From Bacteroidales bacterium (GTDB taxonomy: Bacteria > Bacteroidota > Bacteroidia > Bacteroidales > 4484-276): a DNA stretch of 64,000 nucleotides. The stretch lies in assembly GCA_014860585.1 (NCBI GenBank), contig JACZJL010000010.1, positions 1-64,000 of the forward strand, read 5' to 3'. Shown here piece after piece: positions 52,864 to 61,409 of the stretch. Every line of letters starts with the position of its first letter. The stretch's first letter is position 1. The position numbers and the translations under genes are program-made. The notes under the pieces are model-generated. The model was not told the DNA's origin. It worked only from the letters and a program-made list of their open reading frames with translations, and did no database searches.

Positions 52864-53367
52864 TCAGGCGGAAAAAATAAATGAAGGGGCAATTTTGAAG
52901 GAATGGGTAAAGATCACAAAAGCTTTACCCGCCGACAGAGGTGGTGGTAATGAATGATTTACAATGAAATCTGATTCAATTTCCTTGCACTGGTCAAAGT
53001 CATTTAAATATAATTCGGTAATAGCAACGATTTGATCGAAATACTGAACTGAAATTTGAACCGGCTTGTTGAATTTCTCCGATATCTTTAGAAACATGTG
53101 TTCGTATTGGCAGCAACCATTCTGGCTGCATACATGGTCTGAATTGCTATGCCGGGCGGGCTCTTCGCAACAAGCCGGTTGGCCTTCTTCGTGCATTTCG
53201 CAGGTTTGGGTTTCACTTTGATCGCAACACTCGTCGAATGCAGTGACTGAGACATCAAAACTCTGGCAACAACCACATGAGTGGGTGTAAATATTTAACC
53301 CGCTGGTAGTTATAATTACTACAAGCGATAATATGATTGCCAATGATTTTTGAAATATCTTTGTCAC
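52864..53367 (-). CDS. Cysteine-rich secreted protein, HYC_CC_PP-like family
   Basis: 167 residues from a GTG start, with an N-terminal signal/transmembrane segment (SLAIILSLVVIITTSGLNIY). Fifteen Cys, among them HSCGCCQSF, ECCDQSETQTC, PACCEEP, VCSQNGCCQY and a single C in DFDQC, together with the tail NHSLPPPLSAG, resemble the Bacteroidota HYC_CC_PP family. Such proteins are found beside TonB receptors and HMA proteins. Probably binds copper or another thiophilic metal outside the cytoplasm. First gene of the operon; divergent from the crotonase gene. Confidence 0.78.
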   Translation of the reverse strand: MTKIFQKSLAIILSLVVIITTSGLNIYTHSCGCCQSFDVSVTAFDECCDQSETQTCEMHEEGQPACCEEPARHSNSDHVCSQNGCCQYEHMFLKISEKFNKPVQISVQYFDQIVAITELYLNDFDQCKEIESDFIVNHSLPPPLSAGKAFVIFTHSFKIAPSFIFSA

Positions 53368-53459
53368 ACCTTTGTTTTCAAATTAAAACGCAAAGATACC
53401 AGGTTTGGTTTAATCGTTTTTTGCTATTATTGAAAAAAATTTCTTTAAAAAGTACAATT

Positions 53460-54236
53460 ATGGAATTTGAAATTTTGAATTTATCCGTTGAAGAGGGCAT
53501 TGCATTGGTTACGATCAACCGTCCAAAAGCATTAAATGCACTGAATACCAGGTTTTTTAACGAAATGGATGCGATGGTCGAAAAAATCAGTAACATGCCT
53601 GAGGTCAAAGTGATGATCATTACCGGCGAAGGAAAAGCTTTTGTTGCCGGAGCTGACATTGCCGAAATGGTGGACAAAGATCAGCAGCAGGGCAGTGATT
53701 TTTCAAGGCTTGGCCAAAATACATTCAGAAGCCTTGGAAATATGGAAATACCCGTAATAGCGGCTATTAATGGTTTTTCGCTTGGCGGCGGACTCGAACT
53801 GGCCATGGGCTGCGATTTCAGGATTGCCAGCACCAAAGCCAAATTTGGTCAGCCGGAAGTTAATTTAGGTTTAATACCCGGATACGCAGGGACTCAACGA
53901 CTTCCACGCCTTGTTGGTCTTGCCGACGCACTTTACCTGCTGATGACCGCCGAGATGATTGGCGCGGAGGATGCACTCCGTATCGGGCTGGTGCAAAAAG
54001 TGGTTGAGCCTGAGCATCTGATGGAAGAAACCATGAAAATTGCCAGGCTGATCGCTTCCAAAGGACCAAGAGCAGTTAAACTTATCAAGAAGGTTGTAAG
54101 AAAAGGACTGGCAGGCAGTTTTGAGGATGGTTCGGAACTGGAAGCAATCAATTTCGGCTCACTTTTCGGCAAAGGTAATGAAGGAGAGATTGGAATGAAA
54201 GCATTCTTGAATAAAGAGCAACCTAAGTGGGAGTAA
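53460..54236 (+). CDS. Enoyl-CoA hydratase (crotonase family)
   Basis: 258 residues from the ATG at 53460; the longer frame from 53337 lies in the divergent promoter and is rejected. Crotonase fold with CoA-binding GKAFVAGADIAEM, the oxyanion loop INGFSLGGGLELAMGCDFRIA and the catalytic region PEVNLGLIPGYAGTQRLPRLVG, in which two Glu positions of active hydratases appear retained. It hydrates crotonyl-CoA-type esters. It precedes 3-hydroxyacyl-CoA dehydrogenase and thiolase, giving a four-carbon pathway module. Confidence 0.92.
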   Translation: MEFEILNLSVEEGIALVTINRPKALNALNTRFFNEMDAMVEKISNMPEVKVMIITGEGKAFVAGADIAEMVDKDQQQGSDFSRLGQNTFRSLGNMEIPVIAAINGFSLGGGLELAMGCDFRIASTKAKFGQPEVNLGLIPGYAGTQRLPRLVGLADALYLLMTAEMIGAEDALRIGLVQKVVEPEHLMEETMKIARLIASKGPRAVKLIKKVVRKGLAGSFEDGSELEAINFGSLFGKGNEGEIGMKAFLNKEQPKWE

Positions 54237-54240
54237 GAAA

Positions 54241-54282
54241 GTCGGCAGTCTGCAGTCGGCAGTCTGCAGTCGGCAGTCAGCA
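54241..54282. repeat. Tandem 14-mer repeat (7-mer based), left of the four-helix gene
   Basis: Three copies of GTCGGCAGTCTGCA, the third with one mismatch. The unit is two diverged 7-mers (TCGGCAG, TCTGCAG). Reverse-complement relatives form the array on the other side of the four-helix-bundle gene (54788-54880). Confidence 0.85.
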
Positions 54283-54334
54283 AGTGGGATATTGACCGGG
54301 AAATGATATTGTGTAATTAAAATTATCTGAAAAA

Positions 54335-54709
54335 TTGAAAACGATTAAGAAGGGCTTCAGGGCGTTACTTGCTTATCAGAAAGGATTTGACCTTGCGTTG
54401 GAGATATTTGAAGTTTCAAAGTTGTTTCCGAATGAAGAAAAATACAGTCTGACAGATCAAATACGCAGGTCATCAAGATCGGTTTGCGCTAATATCGGAG
54501 AAGGCTATCGTAAACGACAATACCCGGCGCATTTTGTTAGCAAAATTTCCGACTCAGATATGGAAAATACTGAATCCCAGGTGTGGCTTGACTTTGCATT
54601 AGCTTCTAAATATATTGATGAATCACTTTATAATGATCTGATTGAAAAATCAGAAGAAGTTGGGAGGCTACTTTCTTTTATGATTCAAAATCCGGATAAA
54701 TTTCGGTAA
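54335..54709 (+). CDS. Four-helix-bundle protein (S23/IVP-like)
   Basis: 124 residues from a TTG start (no ATG is available). It follows the four-helix-bundle family (PF05635-like): KGFRALLAYQKGFDLALEIFEVS, QIRRSSRSVCANIGEGYRKRQ and ESQVWLDFALASKYID are conserved. The family includes proteins encoded in intervening sequences of 23S rRNA genes and is very frequent in Bacteroidota; no biochemical role is firm. Here it lies between inverted 7-mer tandem arrays and splits an otherwise contiguous fatty-acid gene set, so it looks like an insertion. Confidence 0.85.
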   Translation: MKTIKKGFRALLAYQKGFDLALEIFEVSKLFPNEEKYSLTDQIRRSSRSVCANIGEGYRKRQYPAHFVSKISDSDMENTESQVWLDFALASKYIDESLYNDLIEKSEEVGRLLSFMIQNPDKFR

Positions 54710-54787
54710 TTTTTAACCATTGAATAAAATTAACTAGTTTGAACCAATTACAAGAGATCTGCCGCCTGCCTACTGGAGACTACCATC

Positions 54788-54880
54788 TGCCGACTGCCGA
54801 CTGCCGACTGGGGACTGCCGACTGGGGACTGCCAACTGCTGGCTGCCGACTGGGGACTGCCAACTGGGGACTGCCAACTA
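54788..54880. repeat. Tandem 7-mer/14-mer repeat, right of the four-helix gene
   Basis: About a dozen copies of CTGCCGA-like 7-mers arranged in 14-mers such as GACTGGGGACTGCC. It is the reverse complement of the TCGGCAG units at 54241-54282. The two arrays form a loose inverted pair around the four-helix gene. Confidence 0.85.
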
Positions 54881-54940
54881 CAAACTTCCAAAACAACATT
54901 GGAATACCAACATCATTTGATAATTTTAAATAACAAAAAC

Positions 54941-56278
54941 ATGAACTACGACGAAAGATTACAAAAAGTGAGTGTGCTGGGTGCTGCCGGAAAGATGGGC
55001 AGTGGCATTCTGCTTTTAACGGCCGTGGAGATGGCCAATCTCAGCCTTAAGCCCGAAAACAAAGGGAAAACATTTGTGCTCAATGCCATTGACCTTTCCG
55101 AGGAAGGGCTGGCCGGTCTGATGAAATACCTCAAAGTGCAGGTGAGGAAAATTGCTGAAAAGAAAATGGTGTGGCTGCGCGAAGCATATGCCAGCCGTCA
55201 GGATTTGATCGAAAATGGTGAGATCCTTGACGAATACATCTTTGACGTGATGAACATCGTGAGGCCGGTAACTGCAATGGAGGTTGCTTATGGCTCCAAC
55301 CTCATCTTTGAGGCCATTGCCGAAAACCAGGCACTAAAGGTTAAAATCTTCAAACAGATTGATCAGAACAACCCCAACAAACCCTGGTTCTTCACTAACA
55401 CCTCCTCCATTCCGATTCACATGTTGAATAACGAAGCTGGATTAGGCGGGCGCATTCTCGGATTCCATTTTTACAATCCACCCGCAATACAACGCCTGGT
55501 TGAGTTGATTACCATCAGCGAAAACAGTGCGGAGATGAATGACTTTGCCAACGCTTACGCAAAGAGTCTGAAAAAGGTGGTAGTGCCATCAAACGACTTT
55601 GCGGGCTTTATTGGTAACGGCCACTTCATGCGTGATGCGCTGCATGGCATTGCCGAAGCGGAAATCCTGATGAAAGATTTCTCCTTTGCTGAATCGGTTT
55701 ATATGGTCAACCGGATTACACAGGATTACCTGGTTCGTCCGATGGGTATCTTCCAATTGATTGATTACGTTGGTGTTGATGTGGTGCGTTTCATCATGGG
55801 AGTAATGAACCCTTACAATGAAAAGGAAACGCTACACAGTCCGCTGCTCGATCAGCTTTTTGATTTGGGTGTAAAAGGGGGACAAAACTCTGATGGCTCG
55901 CAAAAAGATGGTTTCCTCAAATATGAAAAAGGAAAACCGATTGCCATTTATGACTTGCAAAAAAGGGCATATGTTCCGGTTGTAAATTTTTCAGCAAAAT
56001 GCGATGAACACCTTGGCCCATTGCCCACTGGTTATCAACCATGGAAATCAGTGAACTTCAGCAAAAATAAAGAAGACTTACTGAATGCTCATTTTGAAGG
56101 GATAGAGACCCTTAAAACCATTGGTGGTCAATTAGCCAGAAACTATCACCGTCGCTCATTCGACATAGGAAAACAACTGGTTAGTACTGGAGTTGCCAAT
56201 AGCGATGAAGATGTGAACACTGTCATGCTCACTGGATTTTTCCATGCCTATGGCCCAATTAATAACTATTTAAATTAA
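54941..56278 (+). CDS. 3-hydroxyacyl-CoA dehydrogenase
   Basis: 445 residues from the ATG at 54941. The NAD-binding loop is VSVLGAAGKMGSGI, a slight variant of GxGxxG. HFYNPPAIQRLVELI is the conserved loop near the catalytic His of short-chain hydroxyacyl-CoA dehydrogenases, and the C-terminal helical domains (VYMVNRITQDYLVRPMGIFQLIDYVGVDV) are typical. It oxidises 3-hydroxyacyl-CoA, such as 3-hydroxybutyryl-CoA. The protein is longer than the 280-residue Hbd family because of a central insertion (about 40 residues at 60-100) and a C-terminal extension of ~130. The thiolase follows after 13 bp. Confidence 0.9.
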   Translation: MNYDERLQKVSVLGAAGKMGSGILLLTAVEMANLSLKPENKGKTFVLNAIDLSEEGLAGLMKYLKVQVRKIAEKKMVWLREAYASRQDLIENGEILDEYIFDVMNIVRPVTAMEVAYGSNLIFEAIAENQALKVKIFKQIDQNNPNKPWFFTNTSSIPIHMLNNEAGLGGRILGFHFYNPPAIQRLVELITISENSAEMNDFANAYAKSLKKVVVPSNDFAGFIGNGHFMRDALHGIAEAEILMKDFSFAESVYMVNRITQDYLVRPMGIFQLIDYVGVDVVRFIMGVMNPYNEKETLHSPLLDQLFDLGVKGGQNSDGSQKDGFLKYEKGKPIAIYDLQKRAYVPVVNFSAKCDEHLGPLPTGYQPWKSVNFSKNKEDLLNAHFEGIETLKTIGGQLARNYHRRSFDIGKQLVSTGVANSDEDVNTVMLTGFFHAYGPINNYLN

Positions 56279-56291
56279 GGAGGAAGCAAAA

Positions 56292-57536
56292 ATGAAAAAG
56301 ATGCAGAAGAAAGTATATATGGCTGCCGGTTACAACACGATTTCTATGGGTACCGGTCGAAATGAGTTTAACCCGAAAAAGGAGAGGCCAGGACTGGAAC
56401 ATTATATTTCGGAAGCCGGAAAAGGGACGCTGGCGCAAATCGGTGGAGCAAAAAATGTGGACGAGAGTGTGATAGGGAATTTTATGGCAGCACGCTTTAA
56501 CAAGCAGGGTCATCTGGCAGGATTTATCCCAATGATTGACGAGGGATTGACTTTCAAACCCAGTATCAGGGTGGAAGCAGCATGTGCTTCGGGAGGTATG
56601 GCGCTGATCACCGGAATAAAAAATGTGCTGGCCGGAGCTGACACTGTTTTGGCTCTTGGCGTAGAGGTGCAAAATACCATGAAAGCCATTTATGGCGCCG
56701 ATGTGCTGGCTGGCGCAGGATGGTTCGAAAGGCGTAAAAACGGGCACGCTTACTTTTTCCCCGGACAGTTCAGCGATCGTGCCGGAGCTTACTATGAAAA
56801 ATATGGAAAAGAATATGCCCGCAAAGGCCTTTCGCGCTGGTATCGCAACGCCATCGAAAATGCACGCCTTTGTGCTACGGCACAAGAATTCCACAACACC
56901 AACCCCGATCCTGAAGGTACTTGCTTCAAAATGGAACCCAGCGGAAAAACTTTTGTTGATCATTTGAATGTGTTGGATTGTTCCAAAGTATCTGACGCTG
57001 CGTGCGCCATTGCCATACTTTCGGAAGAAGGGCTTGCCAAATGCGGGATTGAAAAGAAAAACGCCGTTGAAGTTGTAGGATTTGCCACCTCTGAAAGAGA
57101 TATTACAAAAAATCCGACCGACCTCACGGTGATGGAAACCATCAGGGATGCAGCTCGCAAAGCACTGGCTCATGCCGGCATCACCATCCACGATCTGGCC
57201 ACCATAGAGACCCACGACTGTTTTACAATTGCTGGCATTCTTGCCGTTGAAGCACTCGGATTTGCCAAACCCGGCGAAGGCGCCGATTTCGTTTATCAGG
57301 GTCACACTGCCCGCAACGGCAAAATCCCGATCAACACCACCGGTGGGCTGGTTGGGTGGGGGCATCCAACAGGAGGAACAGGTGTTCACCAGGCTGTAAC
57401 CATCTGGGAGCAACTCACCGGAAGAACCGGCGATGCCCAGATCGAAATTCCTGCTGAAAAACCTTACGGAATGACCATCAACATGGGCGGCGACGACGTA
57501 AGTGCAGTGGCGATTGTGTACAGGAAGTTGGAATAG
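56292..57536 (+). CDS. Thiolase-family acyltransferase
   Basis: 414 residues. The nucleophilic Cys sits in VEAACASGGMALIT (about residue 98), with ETHDCFTIAGILA and the C-terminal WGHPTGGTGVHQ supplying the catalytic His region. The layout is that of SCP2-type thiolases rather than the classic AtoB. The start ATG is preceded by AAGGAGG, the strongest Shine-Dalgarno site I see in the window. Thiolysis of 3-ketoacyl-CoA or, in reverse, condensation of acetyl-CoA completes the module with the two preceding enzymes. Confidence 0.9.
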   Translation: MKKMQKKVYMAAGYNTISMGTGRNEFNPKKERPGLEHYISEAGKGTLAQIGGAKNVDESVIGNFMAARFNKQGHLAGFIPMIDEGLTFKPSIRVEAACASGGMALITGIKNVLAGADTVLALGVEVQNTMKAIYGADVLAGAGWFERRKNGHAYFFPGQFSDRAGAYYEKYGKEYARKGLSRWYRNAIENARLCATAQEFHNTNPDPEGTCFKMEPSGKTFVDHLNVLDCSKVSDAACAIAILSEEGLAKCGIEKKNAVEVVGFATSERDITKNPTDLTVMETIRDAARKALAHAGITIHDLATIETHDCFTIAGILAVEALGFAKPGEGADFVYQGHTARNGKIPINTTGGLVGWGHPTGGTGVHQAVTIWEQLTGRTGDAQIEIPAEKPYGMTINMGGDDVSAVAIVYRKLE

Positions 57537-57707
57537 ACCCTGGAGAATTAGATAATGCTTTTCGATTTGAATCACTCATTATTGTAATTAGTTGTGATTT
57601 GATGGCGGTGAAAAAAAGGCTTTTACAGGAATTGTGGCAGTAAATAAACAGGCTGGAGCCTAAGCTGAACACAAGCAAAATATGCAGGCGAAAATGTAGC
57701 CAAAACC
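57537..57707. repeat. Intergenic copy of the GGCTGGAGCC repeat
   Basis: CAGGCTGGAGCCTAAGCTGAACAC at 57649-57672 matches the repeat segments at 104-125 and 1301-1324. The rest of the gap between the convergent thiolase and cutC genes holds nothing I recognise. Confidence 0.65.
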
Positions 57708-58445
57708 TCATAGGTTTGCAAGCAAGCGCTGTATCATCTCCCCATCGGCAAGCACTGTCCGGTACTCATCCAAATTACTTTTCCCCATCGAAAGTCCGGG
57801 ATTTTGGAACAACATTTTTGAAGGGAAATATTTTTTTGCCGATAAATGAATTTCCTGAACACCTGTGCGGGTAATCAAATCCAACACATTGACTTCGTTG
57901 ATGCCGCTGCCGGCCATGATCGAAATCCGGTTTCCTGCCCGTTTTACCAATGCTGAAATTAAATCTGCTCCCTGTATTGCAGTAGGTTTTTGCCCGGAGG
58001 TGAGAATTCGCCGGGCGCCGGTAGAAATTATATCTTCCAAAGCCCTAAAAGGGTTGGCTGTCATATCAAAAGCCCTGTGAAAAGTGACTTCCATAGGGTG
58101 AGCAGCCTCAACCAGGTGGGCAGTTCTTTCTATATCGACCGTACCATCAGGCTTTAACATTCCAAATACAACTCCGTCGGCTCCTGCTTTTTTTGCAAAT
58201 ACAATGTCTTGCAGCATGGTTTCAACTTCATTTTCTGAATAAAGAAAATCTCCTCCACGCGGCCTGATCATCACAAAAAGAGGAAGTGATATTATTTTTC
58301 TTGCAATATGTATAGTGCCTGGTCCTGGGGTAGTTCCTCCCTCAGTTGGGCCGGCACACAATTCTATTCTGTTGGCTCCTGCATTTTGAGCAATCAATGC
58401 AGATTCGATGTTATAGCAGCAGATTTCAAGAGTGATGGCAGGCAT
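57708..58445 (-). CDS. cutC: CutC-family protein
   Basis: 245 residues from the ATG at 58445, TIM barrel of the CutC family: LEICCYNIESALIAQNAGANRIELCAGP at the N terminus, FVMIRPRGGDFLYSE and RRILTSGQKPTAIQGADLI in the middle. The family was linked to copper homeostasis in E. coli, but the molecular role is disputed and the residues do not show metal ligands. The gene is convergent with the thiolase gene and near the metal operon without adjoining it. Confidence 0.93.
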   Translation of the reverse strand: MPAITLEICCYNIESALIAQNAGANRIELCAGPTEGGTTPGPGTIHIARKIISLPLFVMIRPRGGDFLYSENEVETMLQDIVFAKKAGADGVVFGMLKPDGTVDIERTAHLVEAAHPMEVTFHRAFDMTANPFRALEDIISTGARRILTSGQKPTAIQGADLISALVKRAGNRISIMAGSGINEVNVLDLITRTGVQEIHLSAKKYFPSKMLFQNPGLSMGKSNLDEYRTVLADGEMIQRLLANL

Positions 58446-58597
58446 GGATTTAAAGTTGAAATACAGCACAAAAGTAATCCAAGAAAAACATACGTACTGT
58501 TGAAAAGCAAGTTCAAGGCTTCATTATTTGAACATCAACCGGTTTATTTATGTTTAATGGCTTGATAATTAAACAAAATGATCTTAAAAATTAACGC

Positions 58598-59074
58598 ATG
58601 AAAAACATCTTAATCGCCGGAATTGCCGGCCTTTTAATCGGATCTGTAATTACTGGATTTGTATTATTCAAGCTTTCCCCGGGCATGATGCTGATGGAAA
58701 CCGCAAGCCCTTACGATTTTAGCACCACAGTTCAAAAGCTTGAGACGGCGGTGGCAGAGCAAGGTTGGAGAATGCCGGCAGTGCATGACCTACAGGCTAC
58801 TTTGTTGAAGAGTGGGAAAAATGTCCGTTCGGTAAAAGTATTTGAGTTGTGCCACCCCGACCACGCAGAAAAGATTCTGAAGCAAAGTGAGGAGCGCATC
58901 GTTTCGACCATGATGCCCTGCCGTGTGGCTGTTTATGAAAAAGCTGACGGGAAAGTATATATTTCGCGGATGAATTCTGCACTGATGGCCAATGCTATGG
59001 GTGGCATCGTGAAGGAGGTGATGGCAAAGGCATTCGCCGAAAATGAGCATATGATCGAAAGCACTATTAAGTAG
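58598..59074 (+). CDS. DUF302 domain protein
   Basis: 158 residues with one N-terminal membrane helix (ILIAGIAGLLIGSVITGFVLF) and a DUF302 domain (PYDFSTTVQKLETAVAEQGWRMPAVHDLQ ... ELCHPDHAEKIL ... MMPCRVAVYEKADGKVYI). DUF302 is a small alpha/beta fold found in many bacteria and archaea; the CHP-type motif could bind a metal but the function is open. The start at 58598 gives a normal membrane anchor. A nested-hairpin repeat follows. Confidence 0.9.
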   Translation: MKNILIAGIAGLLIGSVITGFVLFKLSPGMMLMETASPYDFSTTVQKLETAVAEQGWRMPAVHDLQATLLKSGKNVRSVKVFELCHPDHAEKILKQSEERIVSTMMPCRVAVYEKADGKVYISRMNSALMANAMGGIVKEVMAKAFAENEHMIESTIK

Positions 59075-59217
59075 TGGCAGCCAGAAAACTCCATAAGTTG
59101 AAAATCAATGAATTCCCCAACCCTAAAGGGAGCATTGATTTTCAACGATTTACTCCCTTTAGGGTGGGGTAAATAAATCGTTGAAAATCAAAAATGAAGG
59201 GTTTTCTGGCTGGCACT
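59073..59217. repeat. Nested-hairpin repeat element, copy 2
   Basis: AGTGGCAGCCAGAAAAC (59073-59089) pairs with GTTTTCTGGCTGGCACT (59201-59217), one mismatch. Inside, TTGAAAATCAATG (59098-59110) pairs with CATTGATTTTCAA (59133-59145), and CCCTAAAGGGAG (59121-59132) pairs with CTCCCTTTAGGG (59153-59164). The element overlaps the DUF302 stop codon and could end transcription. Confidence 0.8.
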
Positions 59218-59362
59218 AAATAGAGCGTTTTTTTGACGCCCGTTATTTTTGGTAAAATCATTTCTGACACCAGCCAGTTAAGTGTTCTTTAGGAGATAGT
59301 CCGACCTGTTGTTAAAAATATTCGTAGGTTTGCCCTCATAATTCATTTAACTCTACTATCCG

Positions 59363-61099
59363 ATGAAGTTTACACATTTATTATCAACGACTTTACTGCT
59401 TGTTTTACTTCCTATTGTCACTTTTGCCTGTACCAGTTACCTTGTGACTCCCGGCGCCTCTGTTGACGGCTCTTCGATGATCAGCTATGCCGCCGACTCA
59501 CACATTCGTTATGGAGAACTTTACTATCATGAAGGCGGCCCGATGCCCGAAGGTTCATTTTACCAAATGTATTGCCGAAGTACACACAAACCACTCGTTA
59601 AAGTTCCACATCCCCCTACTACATATTCAGTGGTTGGATTTATTAATGAGAAACAGGTAGCCATGGGCGAAACAACTTATGGCGGGCGTTCTGAATTGCG
59701 CGACACCACCGGGCTGATGGATTATGGCGGGCTGATGTTCCTTGCATTACAACGGTCAGCTACAGCCAGAGAAGCCATAATGGTGATCGGTCAACTGGTG
59801 GAAGAGTATGGCTATTACAGTGACGGCGAATCATTTTCCATAGCCGACAAAAACGAGGTTTGGATCATGGAGATCATTGGAAAAGGTACGGATTGGCAAT
59901 TTGATAAAAAGAGCAAACAATATTTCAATGCCGACAAAGGTGCTGTTTGGGTGGCGGTGAGAATTCCTGACGGATATATTTCGGCACATGCCAATCATGC
60001 CCGTATCATGAATTTCCCTTTGGAGGATGGCGTTACATCGATCAGTTCAAAAAATTGGGATAACCTGAATAAACCCAATGTTGGAGTTATTTATGCTCAT
60101 GATGTTATCACATTTGCCCGTAAAAAAGGATATTTTGATGGTGCTGATGCCGATTTCAGTTTTTCTGATGTTTATGCTCCGGTTGATTTTGGCGCAGCGC
60201 GTTTCTGTGAAGCCCGTGTCTGGTCGATGTTTCGGAAGGTGAACAGCGAAATGGATGTGTTTGAGGACTATGCCATGGGTCAAAACCTCGAAAACCGGAT
60301 GCCACTTTACATTAAGCCTGAGCGGAAGCTCTCCGTTCAGGATTTGATGGATTTTAAGCGCGACTACCTTCAGGGAACCGAATACGATATGTCGCAGGAT
60401 ATCGGCGCCGGACCGTGGGGAGCGCCCTATCGCTGGCGTCCTTTAACCTGGAAACTTGATGGAAAAACTTACTTCCACGAGCGCACTACCGCCACCCAGC
60501 AAACGGCTTTTTCGTTCATCACACAATCACGTTCCTACTTACCCGACCCGGTGGGAGGGATCATTTGGTTTGGCGTTGACGATGCCAATTCCACAGTTTA
60601 CGTTCCGATGTATGCAGGCATCAGGCATGCACCTGAAACCTATGCCGAAGGGAACGGCAGCATCCTTGAGTATTCCGACAACTCCGCTTTCTGGACTTTT
60701 AACAAGGTTTCCAATTTTGCCTACCTGCGTTACAGCCTGATGCTTCCCGACATCCGTAAGGTGCAGTCGGAACTGGAAAAAAGATTTATGGACTTTGTGC
60801 CCGCTGTTGACAAAGCAGCAACTGAACTTTACAATAAAAACCCCGAACTTGCCCGGGATTTCCTTACCGATTTTTCGGTGAAAATGGGGAATTATACTGT
60901 CGAGCGCTGGGAAGAACTGTTTCGTTTCCTTATGGTTAAATTTATGGATGGGAACATTAAGAAAGAAGAAAATGGTGAATTTCTGACCAATAAATATGGC
61001 AGATACCCCATCGTAATCCACCCTGAATACCCTGAATGGTGGCTGCGCCTGATCGTCGAAACCACGGGGGATAAGTTCAGGTACATTGAAAAGAATTAA
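59363..61099 (+). CDS. C69-family dipeptidase, N-terminal nucleophile
   Basis: 578 residues. The signal segment LLLVLLPIVTFAC ends with the putative nucleophilic Cys (FACTSYLVTPGAS), which after processing would start the mature chain as in peptidase family C69 (lactobacillal dipeptidase, Ntn fold). The conserved GSSMISYAADSHIR and GINEKQVAMGETTYGGR segments are as in the family. It probably hydrolyses dipeptides in the periplasm and could act downstream of S46 peptidases. Stop is 12 codons before a divergent region with a degraded repeat. Confidence 0.9.
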   Translation: MKFTHLLSTTLLLVLLPIVTFACTSYLVTPGASVDGSSMISYAADSHIRYGELYYHEGGPMPEGSFYQMYCRSTHKPLVKVPHPPTTYSVVGFINEKQVAMGETTYGGRSELRDTTGLMDYGGLMFLALQRSATAREAIMVIGQLVEEYGYYSDGESFSIADKNEVWIMEIIGKGTDWQFDKKSKQYFNADKGAVWVAVRIPDGYISAHANHARIMNFPLEDGVTSISSKNWDNLNKPNVGVIYAHDVITFARKKGYFDGADADFSFSDVYAPVDFGAARFCEARVWSMFRKVNSEMDVFEDYAMGQNLENRMPLYIKPERKLSVQDLMDFKRDYLQGTEYDMSQDIGAGPWGAPYRWRPLTWKLDGKTYFHERTTATQQTAFSFITQSRSYLPDPVGGIIWFGVDDANSTVYVPMYAGIRHAPETYAEGNGSILEYSDNSAFWTFNKVSNFAYLRYSLMLPDIRKVQSELEKRFMDFVPAVDKAATELYNKNPELARDFLTDFSVKMGNYTVERWEELFRFLMVKFMDGNIKKEENGEFLTNKYGRYPIVIHPEYPEWWLRLIVETTGDKFRYIEKN

Positions 61100-61409
61100 C
61101 CGGTTCTTAAAGAATATTGATTGTCTAACTCGGTGATCATCCCTGCATTCCTACAATAATAGTCCACTCAGACGAGTAATGGACATGACACTCATGATTT
61201 TCAACGTTTTGGGCTAATTCCAGACTTTGGAGGCAGTCTCCTGTTTACAATTGAAATCTTTTGTTCCCCCCCATCATTGTAATAACACTTTTAGGCATTG
61301 AGATGAAAAGATTTGCTAAATCTTTCTAAAAATCCTTGACAACTTTTTGATTCCGTATTAAATTTACCCCCATTTTAGTTCATTGTTTAATCACCTAAAA
61401 ACTGTGTTT
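61100..61409. other. Intergenic stretch with a degraded copy of the nested-hairpin element
   Basis: 61196-61240 resembles the right end of the element at 35210-35254 (about 80% over 45 bp: both start GATTTTCA and contain TCCAGACTT). No further gene or clear promoter is recognised before the large secreted protein at 61410. Confidence 0.5.

Noticed and set aside
54241-54880. Possible CRISPR array
   Set aside because: The repeats are 7- to 14-mers with almost no spacers and no cas genes are near, so this is simple tandem repetition.
56259-57575. 438-codon open frame on the minus strand
   Set aside because: It is antisense to the complete thiolase gene, has a composition full of Cys/His/Phe runs and no recognisable domain; it is a shadow of the coding strand.
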